NCBI GenBank assembly: GCA_030430205.1
Contig: JAUIGE010000006.1
Coordinates: forward strand, 161,110 to 225,109
From: Bacteroidia bacterium
Lineage (GTDB): Bacteria > Bacteroidota > Bacteroidia > J057
Direction: 5' to 3'
DNA: 64,000 bases
Shown: positions 37,416 to 47,300 of the stretch, in pieces
Layout: every line of letters starts with the position of its first letter
How positions within the stretch are numbered: position 1 is the first letter of the stretch
Made by a program: the position numbers and the translations under genes
The notes under the pieces: model-generated
What the model was told of the DNA's origin: nothing
The model's database searches: none
Seen by the model: the letters and a program-made list of their open reading frames with translations, nothing else

Positions 37416-38234
37416 ATGGCCAGATTCCTTCTCTTTAGCTGTTTCATCTTCATTTCCCTCCCCTCCCTCGCCCAGGGCGAAATCTTTTTCCCCGAGAAAA
37501 CCCGCCAATTTGGCCATATAGCCTACAATTCCGATGGCCGTCGGCACATCCCTTTTACGAATACAGGCGATAGCCCTTTGATTATCACCAATGTGAAAAC
37601 ATCCTGTGGCTGCCTGGTAGCCTCCTGGTCCAAAGAGCCCGTTTTGCCCGGGGAGTGGGCAGAAATCAGCTTGCAATTTCATACCGGAGGAGGCCGCCAG
37701 GGTAGGTTTCAGAAATCCATCACAGTCTATTCCAGTGACAGCCTCCACCCCCGCAGCGTCCTGCGAATCAGGGGCCTGATCATGAAGGAAGGGGATCAAT
37801 TATACGATGAAGAAATCCATGAAAAATCTGTTTATCAGGCGAAACATCTCCCGCTGGACAGTATGTCTTTTAGCCCCATGACCTGGCTGGATTCCGCAGA
37901 GCAGGATACGAGCTATTATTTGCAAATCAATTCTCATACAGCCGTTGATGTCTCCAGCCAAAACCAGCTGATATATGACTGCTACCTGGAGGGCGATACC
38001 CTCGTCCTGGATTACCGCTATTTGGAAATGGGCCCTTCTGATCCCGCCAATCTGATGCAGAAGCATCAGGATAGCTTTCAGATGCCCCCCATGCCCGGAC
38101 GTACCTGGATCATCAAGGCAACATACAACCGCAGGGAAGTGTTGATGAAATATGCGATTGAAGCACCGGGTTGTGCTTCTTTGCGGTTTTTGGGGGATGG
38201 GGAGTTACTTCGATATGGGGGCTGTGGGGAGTGA
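37416..38234 (+). CDS. Secreted DUF1573 protein
   Basis: 272 residues. Signal peptide about 1-19 (FLLFSCFIFISLPSLAQG). Residues about 25-125 are a DUF1573 domain: RHIPFTNTGDSPLIITNVKTSCGCLVASW, then LPGEWAEISLQFHTGGGRQGRFQKSITVYS. This is an Ig-like, ASPM/SPD-2/Hydin-related fold common in exported Bacteroidota proteins. The remaining 140 residues have no recognised domain. The family's role is unknown; periplasmic location is expected. It stands alone between two repeat-rich regions. Confidence 0.85.
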   Translation: MARFLLFSCFIFISLPSLAQGEIFFPEKTRQFGHIAYNSDGRRHIPFTNTGDSPLIITNVKTSCGCLVASWSKEPVLPGEWAEISLQFHTGGGRQGRFQKSITVYSSDSLHPRSVLRIRGLIMKEGDQLYDEEIHEKSVYQAKHLPLDSMSFSPMTWLDSAEQDTSYYLQINSHTAVDVSSQNQLIYDCYLEGDTLVLDYRYLEMGPSDPANLMQKHQDSFQMPPMPGRTWIIKATYNRREVLMKYAIEAPGCASLRFLGDGELLRYGGCGE

Positions 38235-38246
38235 ATCGGCAAACGA

Positions 38247-38407
38247 GCCCCGACGGGGCGATATATATCAACATGGGGCAAAGCCCCATGCCATGGTAGT
38301 CAGCCCCCCCGATAAACCGTGAAAGCCCTGCAAGGGCGAAGTATCAGGTATATCGCCCTTACAGGGCTACTTTGCGGAACCTTCTTTGTCACAGGGCGTT
38401 GCCCTGT
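38247..38407. repeat. Cluster of five small GC-rich hairpins
   Basis: Perfect palindromes with three-base loops: GCCCC-gac-GGGGC (38247-38259), CATGGGGC-aaa-GCCCCATG (38272-38290), GCCCT-gca-AGGGC (38325-38337), GCCCT-tac-AGGGC (38355-38367) and ACAGGGC-gtt-GCCCTGT (38391-38407). The third and fourth share their stem but differ in the loop. It follows the DUF1573 stop by 12 bp. It looks like a REP-type composite element. Confidence 0.85.
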
Positions 38408-38489
38408 GTTGAGGTCTGCCGCCCCTTCGCGGCTTTGGAATTTGCTAAAGAAGTGGTTTTTTCGCTTACTGATATCTGTGCCAGAAGAA

Positions 38490-38666
38490 TTATAATAAGG
38501 GTAGATAGATGTACATTCCTGGTAAAGCTTTGGCTGCTTTAGTATATTCTTTCAAACCAAAATATCCCGTAGCCTCATCAAATAACGCATTTACCTTTTT
38601 TTGACCAAAAGCAGGCCCATACAAAAGACTGATAAAAAGAAAGAAAAAAAGCGTTTTTTTAGCCAT
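38490..38666 (-). CDS. Short secreted ORF, possibly the truncated start of a TPR/OmpA-type protein
   Basis: 58 codons starting with ATG at 38666, whose first eight bases overlap the end of the GNAT gene (ATGGCTAA), as in coupled translation. It encodes a clear signal peptide ([20 protein letters not shown]) followed by a helix, ALFDEATGYFGLKEYTKAAKAL, like the first TPR helix of exported TPR-OmpA proteins. It stops soon after. Either a real small secreted protein or the surviving 5' piece of a larger gene; the sequence after the stop (38240-38489) shows no continuation. Confidence 0.45.
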   Translation of the reverse strand: MAKKTLFFFLFISLLYGPAFGQKKVNALFDEATGYFGLKEYTKAAKALPGMYIYLPLL

Positions 38667-39222
38667 TGTCGTTGCGGTTTTGAGTTTTCTCCCACTCCCC
38701 TTTCCTCATCCCAAAAATATTCACAGGCATTCCCTTATAATCAGGCAAAGTCTTTTCTAAACGCATCCCATTCTTCTTTGCCACCTTCTCCGAAGCGATA
38801 TTATCCACATGGACAATGGAAATCAGCGATTCCCAAAAGTCATGCGCAAAGGCATAATCTCTGCATTTCATGGCCGCTTCTGAGGCGTAGCCTTTCCCCC
38901 AATGCGCGGGCAAAATGGAATAGCCAATTTCAAGTCGCTCCTCCCCCTCCACTTGCTGAAGCAGCAAGCCACATTGACCGATCAATTGGTCGGTCTTTTT
39001 GTCGATGAGGCCATTCATGCCGCCGAGATCATTTTCATAGCGATGAAAAAGTTTTTTAAACCAGAACTCGCAGAGTTCCCGCGGACTTTTGGTGGCGTCC
39101 AGCCCGAGGAAAGCATAGGCTTCCCTGGTATCGAAAAGCGGTAGCCAGGCATCAAAATCTGATGGCGTGAGCAGTCTGTAGTGAAGACGGGCGGATTGCT
39201 GGTTTTCGAGGATGTATTTCAT
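38659..39222 (-). CDS. GNAT-family N-acetyltransferase (RimJ/RimL-like)
   Basis: 187 residues. The Acetyltransf_3 pattern is present: [19 protein letters not shown] at the start, [20 protein letters not shown] for the acetyl-CoA pyrophosphate loop (Q/R-x-x-G-x-G/A form WGKGYA), and [19 protein letters not shown] near the end. Such enzymes acetylate protein or small-molecule amines; the substrate is unknown. Its ATG overlaps the stop of the peptidase E gene by 4 bp (ATGA), so the two are translationally coupled. Confidence 0.9.
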   Translation of the reverse strand: MKYILENQQSARLHYRLLTPSDFDAWLPLFDTREAYAFLGLDATKSPRELCEFWFKKLFHRYENDLGGMNGLIDKKTDQLIGQCGLLLQQVEGEERLEIGYSILPAHWGKGYASEAAMKCRDYAFAHDFWESLISIVHVDNIASEKVAKKNGMRLEKTLPDYKGMPVNIFGMRKGEWEKTQNRNDNG

Positions 39223-39854
39223 GAGGTGTTACAAGTTGGCGTTTTTTGAAAAATTATCACCTCTCCATCTCTTAAAACCTTGAAAAGCCATTTCTTTTCA
39301 ATACATCTTTCCACCTCTTTCTGAATATCTTGAGATTCGGGGTGATCTGAATCATAATGCGGCAAAATCATATAATTAAACAGGCCGAGGCCTTCATAGA
39401 TCGGTTCAGTTATTTCTGCAAAAGGAAAAATAAAGGGTTCATCCACATGATCAATAGATCGCAAATCCTCTCCCAAAATGCAGATACCCGCACTGTAGCC
39501 TCCATAAAGAAAATCATCCCGCTGTACCAGAGAAGCGAAAAGGGTATCAAATCCACTCAGCCGCATCGCCTGCCTCAATACAAATGTATTTCCCCCCACC
39601 ACCCACAAAGCTCCTATTTCTGCTAGTTTTTCAGATAATTGTTCCGTCTTGCCAAAATATTGTTTCAGGTCCAGGTGAAAGGCATCAAATCCCAATTCAT
39701 TGAGCTCGGCAAGGTCTAGGGCTAGTCTTTCCTTATCAGGTGCTTTATGATCGCGGGAGTTATTGATATAGGCTACTCGATTGTTTGCCGGGATCATGCT
39801 TTTAAGGGTAGCGATCTCATTTCCGAATTTAAAGGAGGAAAGGTAACATTTCAT
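39219..39854 (-). CDS. Peptidase E-like serine peptidase (family S51)
   Basis: 211 residues from the ATG at 39854 ([13 protein letters not shown]); 32 extra upstream codons lack family character. The peptidase S51 / class I glutamine amidotransferase-like fold shows [15 protein letters not shown] and the nucleophile elbow GGYSAG with Ser121. [11 protein letters not shown] supplies the likely His region. Dipeptidase E enzymes split Asp-X dipeptides in the cytoplasm; exact specificity is inferred. First gene of a three-gene overlap chain with the GNAT and the short secreted ORF. Confidence 0.85.
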   Translation of the reverse strand: MKCYLSSFKFGNEIATLKSMIPANNRVAYINNSRDHKAPDKERLALDLAELNELGFDAFHLDLKQYFGKTEQLSEKLAEIGALWVVGGNTFVLRQAMRLSGFDTLFASLVQRDDFLYGGYSAGICILGEDLRSIDHVDEPFIFPFAEITEPIYEGLGLFNYMILPHYDSDHPESQDIQKEVERCIEKKWLFKVLRDGEVIIFQKTPTCNTS

Positions 39855-39960
39855 GGAAAAGGGATGATAGAATAATTGTTTTGCAACCAAAATAAACAAA
39901 AATCCCCACCACGTCCTCACGCAGCAGGGATCAACTAAATGATTCCACACCTTAAATTTT

Positions 39961-40188
39961 AGTTTGCAGTGGGCAGTTTGCAGTGGGCAGTTGGCAGTGG
40001 GCAGTTTGCAGTGGGCAGTTGGCAGTGGGCAGTTTGCAGTGGGCAGTTGGCAGTGGGCAGTTTGCAGTGGGCAGTTTGCAGTGGGCAGTTTGCAGTGGGC
40101 AGTTTGCAGTGGGCAGTTGGCAGTGGGCAGTTTGCAGTGGGCAGGATTTGGTTCTTGCTGCCTACTGCAAACTTACTACTGCAAACTA
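39961..40188. repeat. AGTTTGC/AGTGGGC heptad element with inverted arm
   Basis: Thirteen copies of a 14-bp unit, each two heptads (AGTTTGC or AGTTGGC, then AGTGGGC), fill 39961-40142. Inverted heptads (CTACTGCAAAC, twice) occupy about 40161-40188. The TAG stop of the peptidase-like gene (40186-40188) is part of the right arm. The array creates 7-residue false peptide repeats (QWAVGSG) in three frames. Confidence 0.95.
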
Positions 40189-41715
40189 ATTCCGCTTTAT
40201 CTCCAATTTCCCTTTATTCAGCATATCCCAGCGCTGAGGCTGGATGAGCAGTTTTTCGCCGGGTTGGATCATCAGCTCTTTGCGGATGACAGGCTTTTCC
40301 TTCTCTGGCTCCATGGTATTGCGGAGCTGGAGATTGTAGGAAATGCTGCTGCCTTTGCTGAAGGTCTCCAGCACATTGCCTTCCTGCCGCAGACAGAAGT
40401 CTACCTGTTTGCTCTGTTCTATCTTCAAATCGTCGATTTGGTAGACGCGGACGGGCTCCTGCCGCCCGGTCAGGGCTTTGATTTCCAGCTTATGCGTGCC
40501 CGCATCGGACTCGCTGCGCAGGCTCAGCTCGGGTGTGGCGGAGTTGATGCCTGCGATCCGCAGGTGCTCCAGGCCCTGGCCTTTTTCTGCCGAAAGCGAC
40601 ACATAGCCCTGCGTACCCATCACATCCAGGCGATAGCCGGATTTGCTTTTCACAGAAATCTCGATGGGCGCATTTCCCCGGTAGAAATAGATTTTGGGAC
40701 TGTTGGGCGACCTTTTCCCGCCCGTCATCGGAATGAAAGGCATGACATTTTTCATGCCCATGGCGCTGGTATCGGGTTCATGTGTGCCGGGCAGGAAGAG
40801 GCGACGGCCCTGCTCGTCGGTGATCTGCTCCAGCTCAGCATCGTCTGCATAGACGAAAATCTTGGTGAGGGCCTCTGCCACATCGGCGAAGAGGGATTGC
40901 GGCAGGCGGTCGCGCTTGCCCGCGACGCTGAGCGGAATGGTAACGAGATTTCCTCCGCCTCCGGGGGAGCCGGACCAGACTTCAGGACCCGCCATGGTAA
41001 AATTCCATGCACCTGTAGCTGTCGTGATTTCGATATAGTTATTGCCAAAATCATAGTAGTCTCTGCCGTCGGCACCGGCATAATAGTAGGTGCGGTTGGG
41101 ATCCCAGATCATGATGCGCTTGGTAGCGCCCAGGTCCACCACATCATAAGCAATGATTGCGTGTCCGCCATCGGCAGGATTCAGGCTTTTGGTGACGCTC
41201 ATGATGCAGGGATCATCCTTGGCGAGGTAGTATTCCAACTGCGCGTAGGCGTAGTTGCCATCGCGGTTTTTGTTTTGGGCCACGATATCGAGGAGAAAAA
41301 GCAAAAAGCGATGTGTCAATTGCTGCCCATGCATCAGCTGTATGGCTTTCAGCAGGTTGGGATCATCGGGGCCATTGTTGGGGACGCCGGGGTAAATATG
41401 CGGCGGATGACAATAGCCGAGGTAACCCCCATGCTTGAGCATCATCAGCGCCAGCAGGTCTATGCCGTAGCAATGCCCGTCATTGGGCAGGGTTTTGTAG
41501 ACATTGTCAAAAAAGAGCGCGTCAAAATTACCGGAGGTAGCCTGGGTCGGTGCTACGCCGATGAAGCTTTCGCGGAACATATTCCAGTCAAAATCACCTG
41601 TGGTGAAGTTGTCGAAAGACCAGCCGTTGGTTTCTGCCCAGTGCTGGGCCTGGCTGGGCGCAAAAGCACCCAGGGCCAGCAGGAGGAAAAGGATATTTTT
41701 ATATATGATTTTCAT
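40186..41715 (-). CDS. Secreted protein with papain-like cysteine peptidase candidate domain
   Basis: 509 residues, signal peptide about 1-23 (FLLLALGAFAPSQAQ). An N-terminal domain of about 190 residues after the signal has the layout of a cysteine peptidase: Cys82 in NDGHCYGIDLLALMML, at the start of a hydrophobic helix; His185 in DGGHAIIAYDVVD; and Asp205/Asn207 in IMIWDPNRTYYY. The distance and order (C, H, D/N) fit papain or C39/C70-like enzymes. The C-terminal 230 residues are beta-rich and hydrophilic, with no recognised family. It follows the fibronectin type III gene by 12 bp; the stop lies within a heptad element. Peptidase activity is inferred. Confidence 0.6.
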   Translation of the reverse strand: MKIIYKNILFLLLALGAFAPSQAQHWAETNGWSFDNFTTGDFDWNMFRESFIGVAPTQATSGNFDALFFDNVYKTLPNDGHCYGIDLLALMMLKHGGYLGYCHPPHIYPGVPNNGPDDPNLLKAIQLMHGQQLTHRFLLFLLDIVAQNKNRDGNYAYAQLEYYLAKDDPCIMSVTKSLNPADGGHAIIAYDVVDLGATKRIMIWDPNRTYYYAGADGRDYYDFGNNYIEITTATGAWNFTMAGPEVWSGSPGGGGNLVTIPLSVAGKRDRLPQSLFADVAEALTKIFVYADDAELEQITDEQGRRLFLPGTHEPDTSAMGMKNVMPFIPMTGGKRSPNSPKIYFYRGNAPIEISVKSKSGYRLDVMGTQGYVSLSAEKGQGLEHLRIAGINSATPELSLRSESDAGTHKLEIKALTGRQEPVRVYQIDDLKIEQSKQVDFCLRQEGNVLETFSKGSSISYNLQLRNTMEPEKEKPVIRKELMIQPGEKLLIQPQRWDMLNKGKLEIKRN

Positions 41716-41727
41716 TGTTTTGTTGAT

Positions 41728-44202
41728 TTAGGGGTTAACCTTTCCGCTGACAGGCGAAGTCATCTGCGATACCGTACCTTCCCTATCGAGCAATGCCACG
41801 CGGTACCAATATTCCACCTCATGTGCTACCTGCTTATCTACGAAAGCGTTTTCCTTTAACAGATCGGCGATCTGGTTGTAGCCATTCCATTTGTCGCGGC
41901 TGCGAAAAACCACAAATCCCAGATGCTTGCTCGCATCAAAAGCAGGTGCCCATGTCAGCACCAAAGCGCAGGGATCATGCTCCTCGCTGATCGAAGCGAT
42001 GACAGGCGTAGGCGCCAGCTCCGAGCTAAAAGTGAAAGTGCTCACAGGAATGGCTGCTTTCAATTCGCCTTCATTTCCATCATAATCTATGCCCACCACT
42101 TTGTACCAATAGACCACCTTGGGATCTAGGTCTTTGTCGAGAAAAGAGCCCTGGCTCATGTACTCGCTTGCAGCGACCGGTATCACGCCGCATTCTGCGG
42201 GCTGGGTGGCGGTATAGGGCGCAGCAAGCTGCGCAGGTATGCCGGGAGGCGGCTCGACGGTCATACCGCCGACCCATTTGAAATCGCCTGGAGCAGGCTC
42301 CACCTGTGGCGCGCCGCCTTCGGCGCGGTAGACATGATACGCACGCGTATCCTGCGTCGGCGGGCCTATCCATTCGATGCGAATGGCATCGTCGCGGGCA
42401 AAAAGCCCTGAAATCAGGGCAGGCTCGGGCGGCGTCTTGTCGCGCAGACGCTCGCACTCGATCCCCGCGATTTCGGCGGGGGTAGGCATCGGCCAGTCGC
42501 CGCTCTGGTTGCCGGATTTATCCACCGCTTTGATCCAGTAAGCATAACACAAAGGAGAACCTTCGGGTATGCTACGGTCTTCATAAATCCAGTTACCGGC
42601 AGCTATCGCTCTTTTCGCTGAGTCCTGATCCACCATGCCCAGGTACACAAAGGGACCGCTGCAAATCTCAGGTGCTTTGTCTTTGTCCTTACCGGAAGGA
42701 TTGTCATGCGTAGGCCTGTTGGGCTCTTTTTCGCCTTTCTCATCCCTCTCAGGACAGGGAACCCATTCATCAAAATGGCAAAGGCTGCGGTAGATCATAT
42801 AGCCGTCCATATCCGGCTCGCCATTCGCCTTCCAGCTGAGGGAAATATGCGTCTCGAAACCATCTGTCGTCAGATTTTTGACGATGCCGGGGGCCGTGAT
42901 GTCCTTGAGTGAACCCGAGGCGGCCATGGAAACCTGGCTTCTGTTGCCATTGGCATCCTCAGCGATGACGCGGTACCACCAGCTTTTGTCACCAAAAGCA
43001 GAACGCAAACCCGGGCTATTGTCTGCATAGCTCACCGTCATCACCTGCGGATTGGCAGAGGGGGGAATATTTCCATTGACCAAAACACCTGTGGTGAGCG
43101 GATCATCCTCTGCATGCTGGTAGCGATAGAGCAAGTATTTGCTGACGATGGGGCTTTCTTCATTGCCGTTGATGTCGGACAAAACGCGTGTCCAGGAGAC
43201 CGTGAGTGCATTGCCTGGCTCGTCAGCGACGACCTGTATATCGCCCGGCGTAGCCGGAGCGGTTTTGTCCTGCGGAGCAGCCGATACAAAGCCTGGGCTC
43301 ATCGGACCGCTACGTCCGAGTAAGTCCACGGATTGCAGCTTGTAATAATAAGTCAGGCCGTTGTTGGGGCCGTAGACATTGCTGCCATTTACTTCGTGAA
43401 AAGTAGCTTTACCATCTGTATCATAGCGGCGAAAGTCCAGAAAGCCATTGGTGGCTGGGATGAGGGTATCTCCGTCCAACTCTTTGTTTACCTTCAGGGT
43501 GAAAGCGCTCTGATTGACCGGCTGGTAAAAGCAGCAGGAAATAGCTGAACGCAACACCCGGTAGCCTGCGGCTCCATTCACATCGTTCCAGCGAACGAGC
43601 ACCTCGCTATCGCCGCCTTCGGCGACGAGGCCTGTCGGCGCTGGCAGCGCCGCAAAAGTTCCCGCAGTGACGCTGACATTGTCATCGAGCACGCCTGTCT
43701 CCACGCCTCCGGCGTTGACACCCACGATGCGGTAGAAGTATGTCTGGCCGTTGGTGACGGCCCCATCGTTGAAGCCGAGGCCCGCCACGCGGGCGATCTT
43801 TTCATTGCCCCGGGCAAGGAGCTGGAGCAGATCATGCTTGTGCGTGCCGGGGGCGATGGCTGCGACATCGCAGGGATTGAATAGGGTCGTGCTATCGGCA
43901 AGGCCCTGCTCCATCATGATCCACTCTGGCGAGCCCGGCACGAGCAGGGCCGTGATGCTGGCGCAGTTGGTCATAGGAGCGATGGGCGAAGCGTTCAATG
44001 GTGCACCATAGCTGCCCGCAAGATTGGTCTTGCGGTAGATATTGTAGCCTGCTACCCCCTCGTAAGGCCACACCATCACGATCCGCAGATCGGGACCGGG
44101 ATTGCTGCTGATGACAAAGAGGTCAAATTGTGCCTGCCCCTGCTTTGGAAGCAGAAAGAGCAGAAGGAGGCTGGCAAAAATGATTTTGATGTATGTATTC
44201 AT
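41728..44202 (-). CDS. Secreted multi-domain fibronectin type III protein
   Basis: 824 residues from the ATG at 44202, which starts the signal peptide (MNTYIKIIFASLLLLFLLPK, cleaved near QGQAQ). A frame continuing upstream only translates the TTTCGGG array (NPKPETR repeats). Six to eight fibronectin type III repeats follow, each with the Trp/Tyr core such as VSWTRV, LSWKANGEPDMDGYMIYRS, IEWIGPPTQDTRAYHVYRA and LTWAPAFDASKHLGFVVFRS. Such repeats serve as surface spacers or binding modules. No T9SS tail is evident. Middle gene of a three-gene set with the 1297-residue protein (upstream) and the peptidase-like protein (downstream). Confidence 0.8.
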   Translation of the reverse strand: MNTYIKIIFASLLLLFLLPKQGQAQFDLFVISSNPGPDLRIVMVWPYEGVAGYNIYRKTNLAGSYGAPLNASPIAPMTNCASITALLVPGSPEWIMMEQGLADSTTLFNPCDVAAIAPGTHKHDLLQLLARGNEKIARVAGLGFNDGAVTNGQTYFYRIVGVNAGGVETGVLDDNVSVTAGTFAALPAPTGLVAEGGDSEVLVRWNDVNGAAGYRVLRSAISCCFYQPVNQSAFTLKVNKELDGDTLIPATNGFLDFRRYDTDGKATFHEVNGSNVYGPNNGLTYYYKLQSVDLLGRSGPMSPGFVSAAPQDKTAPATPGDIQVVADEPGNALTVSWTRVLSDINGNEESPIVSKYLLYRYQHAEDDPLTTGVLVNGNIPPSANPQVMTVSYADNSPGLRSAFGDKSWWYRVIAEDANGNRSQVSMAASGSLKDITAPGIVKNLTTDGFETHISLSWKANGEPDMDGYMIYRSLCHFDEWVPCPERDEKGEKEPNRPTHDNPSGKDKDKAPEICSGPFVYLGMVDQDSAKRAIAAGNWIYEDRSIPEGSPLCYAYWIKAVDKSGNQSGDWPMPTPAEIAGIECERLRDKTPPEPALISGLFARDDAIRIEWIGPPTQDTRAYHVYRAEGGAPQVEPAPGDFKWVGGMTVEPPPGIPAQLAAPYTATQPAECGVIPVAASEYMSQGSFLDKDLDPKVVYWYKVVGIDYDGNEGELKAAIPVSTFTFSSELAPTPVIASISEEHDPCALVLTWAPAFDASKHLGFVVFRSRDKWNGYNQIADLLKENAFVDKQVAHEVEYWYRVALLDREGTVSQMTSPVSGKVNP

Positions 44203-44219
44203 GGTTAGGAGGTTTGTTG

Positions 44220-44383
44220 TTTCGGGTTTCGGGTTTCGGGTTTCGGGTTTCGGGTTTCGGGTTTCGGGTTTCGGGTTTCGGGTTTCGGGTTTCGGGTTTC
44301 GGGTTTCGGGTTTCGGGTTTCGGGTTTCGGGTTTCGGGTTTTGGAATCTGGTACTCGAAACCCAAAACCCCAAACTCGAAACC
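44220..44383. repeat. TTTCGGG heptad array (17 exact units) with inverted arm
   Basis: Seventeen uninterrupted TTTCGGG units run from 44220 to 44338. A spacer with TTTTGG and TACTCG variants follows, then inverted heptads (CGAAACC, AACCC, AACTCG) to 44383, 7 bp from the TAG stop of the large upstream gene (44390). Every run of GGG separated by four bases fits a G-quadruplex motif. The element sits between two genes of one apparent operon. Confidence 0.97.
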
Positions 44384-44389
44384 TTTCTT

Positions 44390-47300
44390 CTATTTTATAT
44401 AAAAGCCATCTGAGGTATTCATCCCTACGCCCACATTCACGCTGCCACAGAAAACCCAGAGCACGCAGGCCTCCAGGGTAACGGAGCCTTCAAAAGAAGC
44501 AGGATAAGGCCCCATAACCTGAATATTGAAGCCGGCGGCGGCGGAGACGAGTCCCCCGAGAATCTCGCCATGGATGCGACCACCGAGGTTACCTACCAGG
44601 TAAAGGGATGCGGGAAGGCCACTGGCCTTGGCGTTCATATTGGCGACCTGCGCCGCGTCGAGCACGAACATGCCAAAACCGGCAAAGAACTCATAGCCGC
44701 CTGAGACGACATACAGGTTAATGCCTTGCTTGATGTGAAGGTAACCGTACATACCGGTCAAAGTGGCCGGCATGGCGCTGGTGTTGAGTTTGTAGCGTGG
44801 ATCGGAGCCCATCAGGACCCAGGCTTTGCTTTTGGGGGCATTTACGCCGAAGTAAAAACCTGCTCCCAGACCCGTGGAACTCACGCCCATCATATTGAGG
44901 GAAAGCGCGCCCTGCACGGATTGGTAGTGGTCGCCGGTGACTCCGGCACCAAAGTGCCAGTTGGCCTCGCCTTCGGCGGTGATGGAGCTACCGATGAGGG
45001 CTGCGCCCTCTGCAAAGCGAAAAGCGCCCGATATTTCCCCTTCCAGGAAATTCGCATCCCGGTCAATCAACAGGGCAAAATGCCCGTTCACCAGCACATC
45101 TACCGACGCTACCAGCGAGAGGTAGGCTTCGCCATCCATATACAACTGCGTTGTAGAAGGGGTGATAGACATGATCGCTGTAAGCGAGGAAGCCGTGCGC
45201 ACCGCTACGCTGACATTGGCAGCATTGGTGACTTCGCCACCGATGGTGACGCGCTTGATCTGATCGCCTTCGAGGCAGGCGCAGCCCCAGATGCGCGTGA
45301 GCGAACTCAGGTTGGCCACAGGGCCAGCAGTGAGCGAACGGAATTCCGTGCTGGCGGGATTGATGGAAATGCAGGCGCCGCGCGACTTCATATCGAGGCG
45401 GGAAGCCATGCCTGCACCGGTCAGGTACAGCAGGGAGCTGTTTCCATTTCCTTTAAAGCCATCCTGATCGGCATCACTATAATCCAGCGTAAAGGCAAAA
45501 CTGCCCAGATTACCGGACCAATTTCCGGCGATATCGAGATCACTGGCTTCGAATTGATCCACAGCATTTTTCTCCAACTCAATCCGTCTTTTGAAAAAGG
45601 GATTGCCGGGCATGCTGGGATTGTACCAATCCTTGATACTCAGGTAGGTAGGCCCAAAGAAGGGGAAATGGATATTTCCGCCTGCATGCAGGAATCCCTG
45701 CGGATTGATCGCGGGCTCCCAGGCCGAAAGGGCCACGGCTCCTGTGACATAGTCAAAGCCGTCAAACTCCTGCCCGGCAGAGTTGTAATCAAAAAACAAG
45801 CGGCCTAATTCTCCACTTGCGAGCATCTCGCCCCAGGTCAGGTAAAAGGGCTCCGCCCAGTGAATGGATTCATCGAGCCCTGCGGCTGTCAGGATGACCT
45901 GACCGCTTTTCACGCTGACAAGGCCAGCGGAAGAAAAACCGGCTTTGGGCACGGGTACGACGCCCCAATATGCCAGGGTATCTGGCGTCGTCAGGTCTAC
46001 CTGCCCGCCCGCATTGTGGGCGGTGGAAGTGAAGACCATTTCTGTGAAATCCAGCTCTATATTGGCAGGGCCTTTTAATCTTACAAAACCATCAAAATCG
46101 CTGTTGAAAGCGGCACTTTCCACAAATTGCAATTCCAGGTAGGGCTCCTCCTTTTGCTCTTTGGGCGCACCAAAAGTGGTTTCAAAAGGTTTTTTGCCTA
46201 CATAACGCGGATCATTTGTCGGACCCAATTTGACGGTTTGGGTGATTTCAGTCCTGCTGCCCAGGCTGGCATGTACGCCACGGGTGACGATATTGATCCA
46301 GTTGGGATGGCTGGCAAGCAGCACAAAATTGAGCGGGGGATCACCGGCAGGTATGTCAGGTGTATAAATGCTCAGGTCGCGTATGCTGCCAAAGGTCACA
46401 CCCTGCATGCCCAGGGCTTCCAGCTGTGTATTGGGCGGACTGAGGTTGGGTTCTACAAAAGCATTGCCTACTGCCGGCATATAGGGCTCGCGCATGACAG
46501 CAGAAAAGTAAGCGTTGCCGCTTTCTACTTTATCCGAGCTAAAAGCGCGGATTTCTTTTCCCCCATGCACCCAATCTCCCCAATGGATTTGCTTTCCGAC
46601 CAAATTCACATTTCCATACAGGTCCATGTCATTCTGTACCTCAAGGGAATTAAAAGTGGCCTTCAGGCGGTTATCAGAGACATCGCGGGCAGCAAACTTG
46701 GGGAAAAGGATTTCTCCAGTGTCCAAAATGCCGCTTTGCACTTTGCTTCCGGAAATGACGAGAGATGCTTTGCTAAAGGAAATATCATAGCCGAAAGGCT
46801 GGATCGCATGGAAACTGTAGTTGCCTGCATGCTCCATGTTGGCTTTCAGGCCCGCGCTGGTCACTTCTGCATGGGGAAAGAAATAGCCTGCTTTCAGGTA
46901 GCCGGTATTGGAGGTGACACTGCCTGAGGGAGCCTTTTTGCTTTGCCCGGCAAATAGCCAGACGCCCTTCCAGGAAGCGGGTTTGCCGCTGGGGGCATAG
47001 CTGAGATTCGAACGAAAATCGGCTACAAAGCCTTTGCCTCCGATCTCCAGGGTCGTATTTCCGACGGTCATGCTGTACATGCTGTCAGCCTTGACAACAT
47101 AGAATTCGCAGGTGGGCGAAATCTGAAAGCTGCCCAGGTTCAGGCTGGCCGCCTCGCAGTGTACACCCGCTGTCAGGGAGTTGGGCAGGATCAGTCGTCC
47201 TTCGGCCATCGCCTTGTCCTTGTCGATCGTCAGGCTGTCTATTTTCAGATCAAAGCCATTGACTTTCAGGGTGATTGGCGGCACAGGGACCGGCGGATCG

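Noticed and set aside
39964..41859. 631-codon plus-strand frame over the AGTTTGC array and the peptidase-like gene
   Set aside because: Its first third is the heptad repeat read as QWAVGSG peptides and the rest is antisense to a gene with signal peptide and conserved motifs.
44203..44373. N-terminal extension of the fibronectin type III gene (NPKPETR repeats)
   Set aside because: The residues are the TTTCGGG array in translation; a signal peptide begins at the ATG at 44202.
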